Part shown: piece by piece, positions 1-8,035 of the stretch
Layout: the number at the start of each line of letters is the position of its first letter
How positions within the stretch are numbered: position 1 is the first letter of the stretch
Program-made: the position numbers and the translations under genes
Assembly: GCA_964473155.1 (NCBI GenBank)
Contig: CAYYNT010000088.1
Span: 1 to 13,705 of the forward strand
Origin: JAJFUG01 sp964473155
Lineage (GTDB): Bacteria; Gemmatimonadota; Glassbacteria; GWA2-58-10
DNA: 13,705 nt
Direction: 5' to 3'
The notes under the pieces: generated by a model
Told to the model about the DNA's origin: nothing
Seen by the model: only the letters and a program-made list of their open reading frames with translations
Databases searched by the model: none

Positions 1-1
1 T

Positions 2-3000
2 ATCAGGACCAGGAAGCTCTGGTGGTCGGAAGAGGTTTACAGGATTTTCGGCTTCGAGCATGGCGGGTTCGATGGGACAATGGAGGCCTTTTTCGACTGC
101 ATACACCCGGAAGACAAGCAGAGGATGGAAGATGTAACCATGGCGGCCTGGAACGACAGGCAGCCTTTCAACGTCGACCACCGGATTGTCCTTCCGGACG
201 GTGCGGTGCGCACGGTGCACGAGCGGGCGGAGATGGTGTTCGAAGAGGACGGGGAGCCTGCCGGAATGATCGGGACGGTCCAGGACATAACAGAGCGTAA
301 AATCGCCGAGGAAAAACTCAGGCGCACCAACGAACTGCTTTCCTCCATTCGCGAGGCCCAGGCCGAATACATTTCCGACAGCGATCAGAAGGCGGTTTTC
401 TCCCGTCTGCTCAAGACCATGGTTTCGCTCACCGGCAGCCAGTTCGGTTTCCTGGATGAGGTGCTCATGGCCCCGGATGGAAAAGTTTACAAAAAAAGCC
501 TCGCCATCTCGGATATCTCCTGGGATGAGCATTCACGGAAGATGTACCGGGAACTTGAAGCTGGCAACCTCGAATTCCATAATATGCTCAATCTGGCCGG
601 GCTGCCGGCCCTGGATGGGAAGCTGCTTATCTCCAACGATCCCGCCGGGGACATGCACCGGGGCGGGTTGCCGGAGGGGCACCCGTCGATTAACAGTTTC
701 ATGGGCATCCCGATGTTTCATGGTGGAGAAATCTTGGGAGTCATGGGCTTGGCGAACCGTCCCGGCGGTTTCAGCAAGGAGGATGCCGCTTTTCTGGAGC
801 CGTTCAACGCGGCCTGTGCCGGTCTGATCCATTCCCTGCGCGAGCAGCGGGAAAAGCAGGCGCAGCAGGAGGAGATCAGGCGCGCGGAACAGGCGCTTCG
901 GGAAAGCGATGCGCGCATAAGGGCGGCGGCCGATAGCAGCCTCGATGCTTTCATGATCCTGCGCAGTGTAAGGGACGAACAGGGGCAGATAACGGATTTC
1001 GAGTTCGTGGAAGTTAACGGGCGGACGGAACAGCTTGTGCGTAAGAGCCGGGATGAACTTGTCGGCCATCGCTTGTGCGAGGTTCTGCCCATTAACCGGA
1101 CCGCCGGTTTCTTCGAAAAATACAGGAAGGTGGCTGAGAGCGGGATACCGCTGGAAGAGGAGTTTTCCCTGCCTGAAACGAGCGTCCCGGCGGCCTGGTA
1201 TCACCACCAGGTGGTGAAAGTGGGTGACGGAGTAGCGATCAGCCACCGTGACATCACCAGGCGCAAAAGATCGGAAGAGGCTCTGCTCTCGCTGGTGCTC
1301 GAGACCACAGGCCCCACGGGCAGGGATTTCTTCGAACGCGCGGTCTGGTGGCTCAGCCGCTGGCTGGGGGCCGAGGTGGCGATTATCAGTGAGCAGGGAG
1401 AGGATGGAGTGCAGAGAAGCCTGGCCATGCAGTTGGATGGCCATCCGGTAAGCAGATATGAATACCAGCTGGCCGGGACCCCCTGTGAGAAAGTGTCGCA
1501 GAATGGTTTCTGTCATTATGTAACCGGAGTGAACGAACTGTTCCCGGACGCTCCCCATCTGGTGAAATTCAGTATCAAGGGGTACGCCGGCATACCGATG
1601 CGCAACGGGGCCGGGAAAACGCTGGGAGTTATCTGTGTGCTGTCGCGCGGCGAATTGATTCTTCCTCCCTGGGCCGAGCCGCTGATGAAAATGCTTGCCT
1701 CCCGCGCGGCGGCAGAGCTGGAACGCCTGCGGGCTGAGGATGATCTGCGCGAGAGCGAGGAACGTATGGGATTCGTGCTCTCCGGCTCAGGCATGGGCTG
1801 GTGGGAATGGAATTATAAAACGGGAAAGGTGAAACGCAGCCAGGGCTGGGCGGACCTTCTCGGGTACACTTTTGAGGAGGCGCAGAGACCATCGCTCTGG
1901 CCGGAAATTCTGCATCCCGAGGACAAATTGCAGCTTGATCAGGCAGTGGATGATCATTTGTCCGGCAGGATAGATAGTATTGAAAAAGAATGCCGTGTCC
2001 GTTCCAAATCGGGAGAGCGCCTCTGGTTGGTATGCCGGGGCCGGGTGATGGAGAGAGATGCCGAGGGCAATCCAGTGAGACTTTCCGGAACCATCCATAA
2101 CGTCACCGAGCAAAAGCGGCTTGAGGTGGAACGTCTGGATCTGGAACGGCAGCTTCAGCAGGCGCAGAAGCTGGAAAGCCTTGGAGTGCTTGCCGGAGGC
2201 ATCGCGCACGATTTCAACAATATCCTGGGCATAATAAGCGGGTACGCGGAACTGGCCGAAAGCGACGTGACGGCCGATCCAACGAGTGTGGCCGAATCTC
2301 TCCAGCAGGTGCGCAAGGCGGCTGAGCGGGCGAAAGGACTCACCAGCCAGATACTGGCGTTCAGCCGTCAGTCCGAGTTGGAGAGAATACCGCTCAAGTT
2401 CAGCCTGCTTGTCAAGGAAGCTGTCAAAATGCTGCGCGCGTCGATCCCCTCGACCGTGGAGATCGTAAAATCCATCGGAAACGAAACCGGCATGGTGATC
2501 GCCGACCCGAACCAGTTGCACCAGGTCCTGATGAACCTCGCCACAAACGCGGCTCATGCCATGCGTGAGCGTGGAGGCACACTCACCTTCAATTTGAGCG
2601 AGTGTAAACTGGATGCTGTTTCCGCCGCCGGATTGCGCCTGTCGCCCGGGTGTTACCTAAAACTATCGGTCGGGGATACAGGCCACGGCATAGACCCGTC
2701 AATAATCAGCCGCATATTCGATCCTTTTTTCACGACCAAGCCCAAGGGCCAGGGAACCGGAATGGGGCTGGCCGTGGTGCACGGCATTGTCCGCGGCCAC
2801 GGCGGGACGATCACGGTGGCCAGTGAGCCGGGCAGGGGAACAGTTTTCGATGTTTATCTGCCGCTGGTTCAGGCCGAGGCCGAGAAGACAAAAGACGGCA
2901 TCTCTCAGGTTGCGGGAGGCAAGGAAAGAATACTTCTGGTGGACGATGAAGTCAGCCTTGTCACCGTAGGAAGAAAACAGTTGACCCGTCTCGGTTATAC

Positions 3001-3289
3001 GCTCACGGCAATGACCAGCAGCCTGGAAGCGCTGGCGGCGTTCGAGGCCGATCCGATGGCTTTCGATCTGGTGATTACAGACCAGACCATGCCGGTCCTC
3101 ACGGGAGCCAGACTGGCTGAAAAGCTGCTTGAAATCCGTCCCGGACTGCCGGTCATTCTCTGTACAGGTTTCAGTGACAACCTTACCCCGGAGGCTCTGA
3201 GCAAGATCGGCATCCGGGAACTGGTCATGAAACCGTTCCGCTGGGATGAAATGACCGCGCTTATCCGCAAGGTGCTTGAGAACAGGTGA
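2..3289 (+). CDS. Hybrid sensor histidine kinase, PAS-GAF-PAS-GAF-PAS-HisKA-HATPase-REC (5' truncated)
   Basis: The frame is already open at base 2 and reads as PAS sequence (WWSEEVYRIFGFE) before the first ATG at base 80, so the true start lies upstream. Numbering the visible protein from base 2 gives 1095 residues. The order is: PAS_3-type domain to about 97; GAF (about 128-277); coiled coil; PAS (about 306-420); GAF (about 440-580); PAS (about 585-710, with GWWEWNYKTG); HisKA with H-box GGIAHDFNN (His736); HATPase with N-box, DTGHG, FDPFFTTK and GQGTGMGL; receiver with acidic pair Asp981/982, phospho-acceptor Asp1027 and Lys1077. All kinase and receiver key residues are intact. No membrane segment is visible, so the visible part looks cytosolic and probably senses ligands through PAS/GAF. 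It would autophosphorylate on His736 and pass phosphate to its own receiver. No DNA-binding output domain or partner regulator is present in the window. The signal sensed cannot be told from sequence. Confidence 0.96.
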   Translation: MRTRKLWWSEEVYRIFGFEHGGFDGTMEAFFDCIHPEDKQRMEDVTMAAWNDRQPFNVDHRIVLPDGAVRTVHERAEMVFEEDGEPAGMIGTVQDITERKIAEEKLRRTNELLSSIREAQAEYISDSDQKAVFSRLLKTMVSLTGSQFGFLDEVLMAPDGKVYKKSLAISDISWDEHSRKMYRELEAGNLEFHNMLNLAGLPALDGKLLISNDPAGDMHRGGLPEGHPSINSFMGIPMFHGGEILGVMGLANRPGGFSKEDAAFLEPFNAACAGLIHSLREQREKQAQQEEIRRAEQALRESDARIRAAADSSLDAFMILRSVRDEQGQITDFEFVEVNGRTEQLVRKSRDELVGHRLCEVLPINRTAGFFEKYRKVAESGIPLEEEFSLPETSVPAAWYHHQVVKVGDGVAISHRDITRRKRSEEALLSLVLETTGPTGRDFFERAVWWLSRWLGAEVAIISEQGEDGVQRSLAMQLDGHPVSRYEYQLAGTPCEKVSQNGFCHYVTGVNELFPDAPHLVKFSIKGYAGIPMRNGAGKTLGVICVLSRGELILPPWAEPLMKMLASRAAAELERLRAEDDLRESEERMGFVLSGSGMGWWEWNYKTGKVKRSQGWADLLGYTFEEAQRPSLWPEILHPEDKLQLDQAVDDHLSGRIDSIEKECRVRSKSGERLWLVCRGRVMERDAEGNPVRLSGTIHNVTEQKRLEVERLDLERQLQQAQKLESLGVLAGGIAHDFNNILGIISGYAELAESDVTADPTSVAESLQQVRKAAERAKGLTSQILAFSRQSELERIPLKFSLLVKEAVKMLRASIPSTVEIVKSIGNETGMVIADPNQLHQVLMNLATNAAHAMRERGGTLTFNLSECKLDAVSAAGLRLSPGCYLKLSVGDTGHGIDPSIISRIFDPFFTTKPKGQGTGMGLAVVHGIVRGHGGTITVASEPGRGTVFDVYLPLVQAEAEKTKDGISQVAGGKERILLVDDEVSLVTVGRKQLTRLGYTLTAMTSSLEALAAFEADPMAFDLVITDQTMPVLTGARLAEKLLEIRPGLPVILCTGFSDNLTPEALSKIGIRELVMKPFRWDEMTALIRKVLENR

Positions 3290-3423
3290 ATAAACGATAC
3301 AATGAGCAGAATAACTGTCATTGATGGCGATGAGATGTTTACCGGAATGCCGGCTCAATGCACCCGGAAACTGTGCCACGCTTCAAGATTGCCGCCCCCG
3401 TTATCGTGCTGCCCTGGATATTG
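3290..3423. other. Convergent gap between sensor kinase and phosphoesterase, no terminator seen
   Basis: This 134-bp gap separates two converging genes. The only hairpin I see is a 4-bp CCGG/CCGG stem around GCCGG with no T-run on either strand, so no intrinsic terminator can be called. Confidence 0.4.
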
Positions 3424-4524
3424 TCATCCGGCCCGCAGGGTGATGCGTAGTATCTCGCCGGGATGCCAGAGACGCATGCGCGGTCCCCAGGAGCCCGTGC
3501 CCCGGCAGACAATGGCCGTCATGCCGTCCACTCTGTACTCTCCCGCGAGAAGCGGATACTCGATACGGACCAGATAGCCGAACGGCCATATCTGGCCGCC
3601 GTGAGTGTGTCCGGAAAGCATCAGCCCCACCCCGGCCGCGGCGGCCTTTTCAGCCTGCACCGGGGCATGAGAGAGAAGGATTGTCGCTCCTTCCGGGCGA
3701 TCTGATAAAGCGAAAGATAGAGCCTCGCCGCTCCGGCGGGAACCGTTGTGGCTGGAATAATAGTCCACGCCGGCCAGAATTAAGCCGGGGCGGATTTCCA
3801 CATTGGAATTGTTCAGCATGCGGAAGTTTTTCCAGCCGCTGGCCAGAGCGGCGGCATCCTGCCTGCCGTAGTACTCGTGATTGCCGGGCACGGCCCAGAC
3901 GCCCAGCGGGGCGCTGATACCGTCAAATGCCCGGTAAGGCTCATCCCCGTAAGGCCCGTGCCCCTCGAAAAGATCACCTAACAGCACGACCAGGTCCGGT
4001 TTCTGCGCCTGAACCTGGGCGATACGCCGGTTAAGCCAGCGCTCGCCAATCAGCGTTCCGACATGCAGATCGGACATGGCGGCCACAACGGTTCCATCCA
4101 GCGAATCGGGCAGGCCGGGGAGCCTTACCTCATATTCCTTGATAACCGGTGGCCGGACACCCTGGATGACAGCCAGCAGGGAAAGCGCAACACCGGCCGC
4201 CAGACCCAGACCGCGCAGGGATGGCGCGACTGCGGGCATAATAAATCCGAAGCCGGTGAGGATGTCGAAAACCAGCAGGCAAACGCTTATCAGAAACAGC
4301 GACGCCATCCAGTCCATGCCTGACAGTTCCAGGGCATGTGCAAGCGGGCCGTTGCCGCCGTGGCCGTAAAACCGCCCGGTGTAGAACAAAAGCCAGAGCA
4401 ATATGCCAGATAAGACGAGCAGCGGGAGCGGGATGAATTTTTTCACGAAGGGGACAGAAGCGGCGCGCCAGAAAACATAAATGTGCATGAGCGTAATCGC
4501 CGTGGTCAGTACTGTGCCGAACAA
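3424..4524 (-). CDS. Membrane-anchored metallophosphoesterase (YkuE/YaeI-like)
   Basis: The protein has 366 residues. The N-terminal third is hydrophobic, with about four membrane segments (around 4-20, 33-49, 73-93 and 104-121). A calcineurin-like phosphoesterase domain follows. Its metal-site motifs are all present: SDLH (Asp152, His154), GDLFEGHG (Asp184), GNHE (Asn215, His216), LSHAP (His286) and SGHTHGG (His306, His308). This is the YkuE/YaeI architecture, whose members hydrolyse phosphoester bonds, in some cases in UDP-diacylglucosamine or other lipid-linked substrates; the substrate here is unknown. The first in-frame candidate start is TTG, 4 nt after a perfect AGGAGG; the next ATG is 12 codons downstream. 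The gene is convergent with the sensor kinase (134-bp gap) and lies downstream of the MITE-like element. It is in the same direction as the glycanase cluster but 306 bp away, so is probably transcribed separately. Confidence 0.92.
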   Translation of the reverse strand: MFGTVLTTAITLMHIYVFWRAASVPFVKKFIPLPLLVLSGILLWLLFYTGRFYGHGGNGPLAHALELSGMDWMASLFLISVCLLVFDILTGFGFIMPAVAPSLRGLGLAAGVALSLLAVIQGVRPPVIKEYEVRLPGLPDSLDGTVVAAMSDLHVGTLIGERWLNRRIAQVQAQKPDLVVLLGDLFEGHGPYGDEPYRAFDGISAPLGVWAVPGNHEYYGRQDAAALASGWKNFRMLNNSNVEIRPGLILAGVDYYSSHNGSRRSGEALSFALSDRPEGATILLSHAPVQAEKAAAAGVGLMLSGHTHGGQIWPFGYLVRIEYPLLAGEYRVDGMTAIVCRGTGSWGPRMRLWHPGEILRITLRAG

Positions 4525-4690
4525 TCTGCCTCCTGTAACAGGATATCAGTCTCTGGTTGCGGAAATCTATTCTTCCGTCAATTGAATAAAACTGTTTTCA
4601 TCTTCAACAACGGCTGATAAAAACCGCGTTTGATGAAAAGAATTCCTCATGGCTTGCCGCGGGGTAAAAACCGGCCTCAAATTAAAAGCA
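4525..4690. other. Gap upstream of the phosphoesterase gene, no gene seen
   Basis: Together with the repeat element at 4691-4819 this makes a stretch of about 306 bp between coding genes. This AT-richer part shows the phosphoesterase RBS. I searched the minus strand for a -35/-10 pair and found only poor matches: a lone TTGACG with no suitable -10 downstream, and a TATCCT with no -35. The phosphoesterase promoter is therefore not identified. Confidence 0.5.
4529..4534 (-). promoter_or_regulatory. Ribosome binding site AGGAGG selecting a TTG start
   Basis: On the minus strand the sequence AGGAGGCAGATTG places a full anti-SD match 4 nt before TTG at 4524. No ATG or GTG lies in frame between this site and the ATG 12 codons into the reading frame. 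Starting at that ATG would remove most of the first hydrophobic helix. Confidence 0.6.
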
Positions 4691-4709
4691 GGGGCTGTCC
4701 CAAAAGTCT
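4691..4709 (+). repeat. Left terminal inverted repeat of the MITE-like element
   Basis: GGGGCTGTCCCAAAAGTCT, perfectly complementary to 4801-4819. It is preceded by GCA; the right end continues as CCCCTTGC, so pairing would extend by GCA with one bulged base. Confidence 0.88.
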
Positions 4710-4714
4710 TAGAC

Positions 4715-4742
4715 GCAGGGGCACGGCGCGCCGTGCCCCTGC
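4715..4742. repeat. 28-bp perfect GC-rich palindrome inside the MITE-like element
   Basis: The 14-base arm GCAGGGGCACGGCG is followed immediately by its exact complement, with no loop and GGCGCGCC at the centre. As RNA it would form a very stable stem-loop. On the plus strand a TTTTATTT run starts 8 nt after the stem, so it could act weakly as a terminator in that direction. Similar GGGGCACGGC/GCCGTGCCCC repeats occur in other environmental genomes as far as I recall, so this may be an independent REP-like unit nested in the element. Confidence 0.85.
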
Positions 4743-4800
4743 AGAACTGCTTTTATTTCAATTGTTTATAGATGCAATAATTTGCAAAGAGCAAAATCGG

Positions 4801-4819
4801 AGACTTTTGGGACAGCCCC
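4801..4819 (-). repeat. Right terminal inverted repeat of the MITE-like element
   Basis: AGACTTTTGGGACAGCCCC, the exact reverse complement of the left repeat. It ends 11 bp before the last base of the GH16 stop codon at 4831. Confidence 0.88.
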
Positions 4820-4830
4820 TTGCACTACAT

Positions 4831-5652
4831 TCATTTTCCAGTCAGATCATAGACCCGCACGTAATCCACGTAGAAATAGTCCGGCAGCGAGGCTTTTTTA
4901 ATGTCTCCGGCCCAGTCGCCTATCTCCTCGGTCAGCTTGACGTACACCGGAACCTGGCACACGCCGCCCTCGGAGGTGCGCCACCGCTCGATCCCGTCTA
5001 TGTAGAACACGTACTCCTCAGGAGTCCAGTAGAGACCGAACGTGTGGAAACCGCTGCTCACTCCGGGCGCGTAAAGAGCCATGCCCGCGCTCTTGTGCTC
5101 CGCCCCGTAGCCGTCCCAGTGCAGGGCCACATTGATCGTGTCGGCTCCCGCGGCCCAGGCTTTTTCCATTATATCGATCTCCGTCCCGTCCCGGCCGCCG
5201 TCGCCCACCTTTCCCACGTCCTGGGTGTACAGCCAGAATGCCGGCCAGTGGCCGACCTGGGTGTGGAACCGGCAGCGCGCCTCCCAGTAGCCGAAAGCAT
5301 GCTCGAACTTGCCGCGGGTGCGGATCGCACCGCTGGTGAAACGCTCCCCGTCCTTGCGGGTGCGCAGGACCAGCATCCCGTCACCGTTCACATAGCTGTC
5401 TTCTTTCACCCAGTACCCGTCGCGGCGCGGTCCCTCCGGGCATTCCCAGGTGTTCCAGTCCAGGCTCGCAGCGTTGAACTCATCGCTCCAGATCAGTTTC
5501 CATGTTTTCCCCTGAGGCGCCTGGGGCAGAAAATCCTGACCCTCCGGAAGAGCGGACGAAACAGGGTCATCCCCGCAGTCGGCGGCCCCGGCCGAGAGAA
5601 GGCATAGGAAACACGCGGCCAGAAGACGGCTGGCGAAGAGTTTCACTTTCAT
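4831..5652 (-). CDS. Secreted glycoside hydrolase family 16 (laminarinase/agarase-type beta-glycanase)
   Basis: The protein has 273 residues. A Sec signal peptide occupies about 1-24 (KLFASRLLAACFLCLLSAGA), followed by a single GH16 jelly-roll domain. Diagnostic stretches are KLIWSDEFN near the start of the domain, GYWEARCRF, PAFWLYTQD, the catalytic signature EIDIMEK (nucleophile Glu158, Asp160, acid/base Glu163) and FHTFGLYWTPEEYVFYIDG. GH16 enzymes cleave internal beta-1,3/1,4 bonds of glucans or galactans with retention of configuration. Substrate (laminarin, lichenan, agar, carrageenan or porphyran type) cannot be assigned safely. The length fits a catalytic domain alone, with no carbohydrate-binding module. 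The start has a GGAGGT RBS about 6 nt upstream. It is the last gene of the cluster, 65 bp after the GH20 gene. The cysteine at the end of the signal region (AADCGDD) is not a good lipobox because Asp precedes it. Confidence 0.93.
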   Translation of the reverse strand: MKVKLFASRLLAACFLCLLSAGAADCGDDPVSSALPEGQDFLPQAPQGKTWKLIWSDEFNAASLDWNTWECPEGPRRDGYWVKEDSYVNGDGMLVLRTRKDGERFTSGAIRTRGKFEHAFGYWEARCRFHTQVGHWPAFWLYTQDVGKVGDGGRDGTEIDIMEKAWAAGADTINVALHWDGYGAEHKSAGMALYAPGVSSGFHTFGLYWTPEEYVFYIDGIERWRTSEGGVCQVPVYVKLTEEIGDWAGDIKKASLPDYFYVDYVRVYDLTGK

Positions 5653-5717
5653 TCCGCACCTCCGGGATCAGGTTCACTTAAATTGATGCTGCTTTCCTTG
5701 AATGAAATAAAGGACAT

Positions 5718-7955
5718 CTACTTCTCAAACGGCGGTTTGACCGCGGTCAGGGCCAGGAGCACCGGGCGGACAGAGGAAGCGCCGGCGCAGACAAGGTCCA
5801 CCGATATTATCCGGCGGTTGGGTCGCGGGCAGACCCATTCCATGGCCCAGGCCAGAGACGGTTTCCCGGCTTTGTTCTCACCGAGCTTGACCGTGTGGGC
5901 GAAATACACCTGATCGGCGTAACCGCCGTCCCAGCGCGAGATGTTTTTCCCGTAGCGGACCGGAACGCAATCCTCAAACCCGTCCTCGTAACGCACACGG
6001 TAGAACCCGAGCAGCGGGGCCGTATCCTCGGGGTAATTGCTGTTGTAGGTGCTGGCCGATTCCTCGCGTCCGGTGGCCACGTGCAGGAAAATCAGGCTGG
6101 CCGCGTTCGCGCCCACAGGTATCGAGCGCACCTCCTGCCCCGGCCCGAGCGCCGCAGCCAGGGCCTTGTCTCCCTTAGCCAGGACGAAAGGCAATCCATT
6201 GAACTCGACTTTTCCAGGTTTCAGACCGCTCAGGTCAGCCGCTCCAACCTTGCCGGGAGCGGCGTTGCCCTTGCCCTCGAGACTGAGCGTCACGAAACCG
6301 TATCCCGGCCGTCCGCGCAGCAGATCCAGCGAAGGCAGGGCCTTGCCGCTAAGCTCCTCTCGTACTTGAACCATGCGCCCGGCAAGTATTTCGTAAAGCT
6401 TTTCGAGTTTCGGGTGTGCGCCGCCCCACAACACGTTCTGGCTGAACAGCATGTTGAGTATGGCCCCGTTCTGACCGTAGCTGAATTCGTTCGACAGGCA
6501 CCAGGTGGACATCTCGGCCCCCAGGATGTCCTCGCTGGCAAACCGCTGCGGCCACTGCTCGTATTCCCGCGCGGCGCTGAAATTGCCGAGCACCTGTTTC
6601 CATCCGCGGCTGGAAAGCTGTTTGTAAGAGCTTGGCGTTACGCCCCAGGACCAGTTGAGCATCAGTATGTCTTTCGCCTTCGCGGCGATTATATCCGGGG
6701 CCTCGCGGGTGGAGGGATAGGCGTACCAGACCTCGCCGGGTTTTGACGGCGGCTCGGGAATGCGGCCGTCCATGTTGTGCCCCTCGATAAGGTGGTCGGC
6801 CCACATCATCGTTTTCACGCCGCGGCTTCTCAGGTAGCCGTATATCTTTAGAACGTCCCGCCCGTAATTGACTCCAGGCACACCCTTGACTCCCGAGCGC
6901 CATTCATCGTGCCCGATATGCACCCACTCCGGCTGGATCACCTCAAGGTACTCATCGATCACATCGAATAGTATCTGGTAGGATTTCGGGTTTGTCGGAT
7001 CATAGGAATCCGGCCAGTTTGCCTCTGGTATCTCGGCGATATCGCGGTGGGCCAGGGTCATATAGTAGGCGTGAGTGAGGGACTGAATCTCCGGGACCAC
7101 ATCCAAGTGGTTTTCACGCGCGCATTCCACAAGCTCTCGCACTTCCTGCTTGCTCAACCAGTTTCCGCCGCTCAGCTCGGTATGGACCGAGGCCTGGAAA
7201 CGCCCTTGCGGGCCGAGAGGAATCTGTTCCCCGGTGCGCAACACAAGGTCGCCCATGTCGTAGAATGAGCGGCAGAAATTCCGCCAGGCCAGGTTGATCT
7301 CCGGGTGGCTGTCCAGGCGCATGCCCCCGCCGACTTCGAGGATCAGGGTGTTGATCTTGTAATGCGCCATCGTGCGGATATAATTCTTGAAGAAAGGGAT
7401 GTCCTCGCGCGCGGGCAGATAGACGTGCACTCCGCGGAACGGCTTGGATGGGGCATCCTGCACCATAGCCGCCCTGGCCTTTGCGGCTCCATGACTGTCC
7501 ACGGTAACGAGCTGAAGGAAAGTCTGGATGCCATAGAACAGGCCGCGGATGTCATGTCCGGCGATCACGGCTTTTTCAGGCGTAACCAGCACCCGGTAGC
7601 CCTCGGGCAGATACCAGACAGAGTCGGCGGGGATGCCGGGCAGCATACGCTGGATCGATAGGTCGGACAGCAGCCCCAGGGTAATATTCCGTCCTCCGGC
7701 CGCGGCTGTTTCGCTCAGCGGGACGGAAACACCATGACGGCGGGCCAGTTCGCCGGACAGCGTCGCGGCCATTGCTGCCAGCTCTCCGCGCGGGCCGTTG
7801 GCGCAGATAATCCCGATCCCGCTCAGATCAAACGCTCCGTCTGCCAGCTCCAGGTGGTGGGGGATGGGATAGACCGGATACTCCTGGGCCTTGATTAAGG
7901 ACCAGCCTGAAATCAGGCAGCACAGCAGGAGGGCTGAAACTATATACGCTTTCAT
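5718..7955 (-). CDS. Secreted GH20 beta-N-acetylhexosaminidase-like enzyme
   Basis: The protein has 745 residues. It starts with a signal peptide of about 23 residues (ending near SLIKAQ). A GH20b-type N-terminal domain (about 25-160; GYRVLVTPEKAVIAGHD, GLFYGIQTFLQL) precedes the (beta/alpha)8 catalytic domain, which opens at FRGVHVYLPAREDIPFF. The motif VVPEIQSLTHAYY and the catalytic pair in HIGHDEW (Asp350-Glu351) match the GH20 pattern, though most members read HIGGDE. GH20 enzymes remove terminal beta-linked GlcNAc or GalNAc by substrate-assisted catalysis that needs the substrate's N-acetyl group. About 200 C-terminal residues beyond the barrel look like an appended beta-rich domain of unknown role. 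It lies 80 bp after the acetyltransferase gene and 65 bp before the GH16 gene, so probably the same operon. The RBS AAGGAGA precedes the ATG by about 7 nt. Confidence 0.92.
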   Translation of the reverse strand: MKAYIVSALLLCCLISGWSLIKAQEYPVYPIPHHLELADGAFDLSGIGIICANGPRGELAAMAATLSGELARRHGVSVPLSETAAAGGRNITLGLLSDLSIQRMLPGIPADSVWYLPEGYRVLVTPEKAVIAGHDIRGLFYGIQTFLQLVTVDSHGAAKARAAMVQDAPSKPFRGVHVYLPAREDIPFFKNYIRTMAHYKINTLILEVGGGMRLDSHPEINLAWRNFCRSFYDMGDLVLRTGEQIPLGPQGRFQASVHTELSGGNWLSKQEVRELVECARENHLDVVPEIQSLTHAYYMTLAHRDIAEIPEANWPDSYDPTNPKSYQILFDVIDEYLEVIQPEWVHIGHDEWRSGVKGVPGVNYGRDVLKIYGYLRSRGVKTMMWADHLIEGHNMDGRIPEPPSKPGEVWYAYPSTREAPDIIAAKAKDILMLNWSWGVTPSSYKQLSSRGWKQVLGNFSAAREYEQWPQRFASEDILGAEMSTWCLSNEFSYGQNGAILNMLFSQNVLWGGAHPKLEKLYEILAGRMVQVREELSGKALPSLDLLRGRPGYGFVTLSLEGKGNAAPGKVGAADLSGLKPGKVEFNGLPFVLAKGDKALAAALGPGQEVRSIPVGANAASLIFLHVATGREESASTYNSNYPEDTAPLLGFYRVRYEDGFEDCVPVRYGKNISRWDGGYADQVYFAHTVKLGENKAGKPSLAWAMEWVCPRPNRRIISVDLVCAGASSVRPVLLALTAVKPPFEK

Positions 7956-8035
7956 GACATAATCTCCTTACCTCTGGACGCTTTTCAATCGTATCGACAA
8001 TAAATCCATTCAGTTATCCTGAACCGATTTGTTTC

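Larger units (their letters stand above)
4691..4819. mobile_element. MITE-like non-autonomous element, 129 bp
   Basis: The element is bounded by perfect 19-bp terminal inverted repeats, GGGGCTGTCCCAAAAGTCT on the left and its exact complement on the right. It is too short to encode a transposase. The interior holds a 28-bp perfect palindrome (4715-4742) and an AT-rich right half with small stems such as TTTGC/GCAAA (4781-4785 with 4791-4795). From memory, GGGGCTGTCCCAAAA resembles termini of some DDE-transposase insertion sequences (IS1182- or IS4-type); I cannot confirm the family here. The flanks (AAAAGCA on the left, TTGCACT on the right) show no clear target duplication. It lies 11 bp past the GH16 stop codon, so any read-through transcript of that cluster would fold into a long hairpin. 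The minus strand runs into TGCTTTTAATTT just after the stem, which could aid termination. Confidence 0.75.

Noticed and set aside
533..1558. A 341-codon minus-strand frame inside the sensor kinase
   Set aside because: The plus strand holds continuous GAF/PAS domains over this range, and the antisense product shows no family features.
3302..3577. A 91-codon plus-strand frame after the sensor kinase
   Set aside because: It overlaps the well-supported phosphoesterase end, has no convincing RBS and reads as low-information Pro/Cys/Arg-rich sequence.
4630..5607. A 325-codon plus-strand frame antisense to the GH16 gene
   Set aside because: It overlaps a clear GH16 gene on the opposite strand, runs through the repeat element and has no recognisable domain. 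It is a GC-driven shadow frame.
5565..5652. Lipoprotein signal for the GH16 protein
   Set aside because: The cysteine is preceded by Ala-Ala-Asp, which does not fit a lipobox (Leu-Ala/Ser-Gly/Ala-Cys). A normal Sec signal is more likely.
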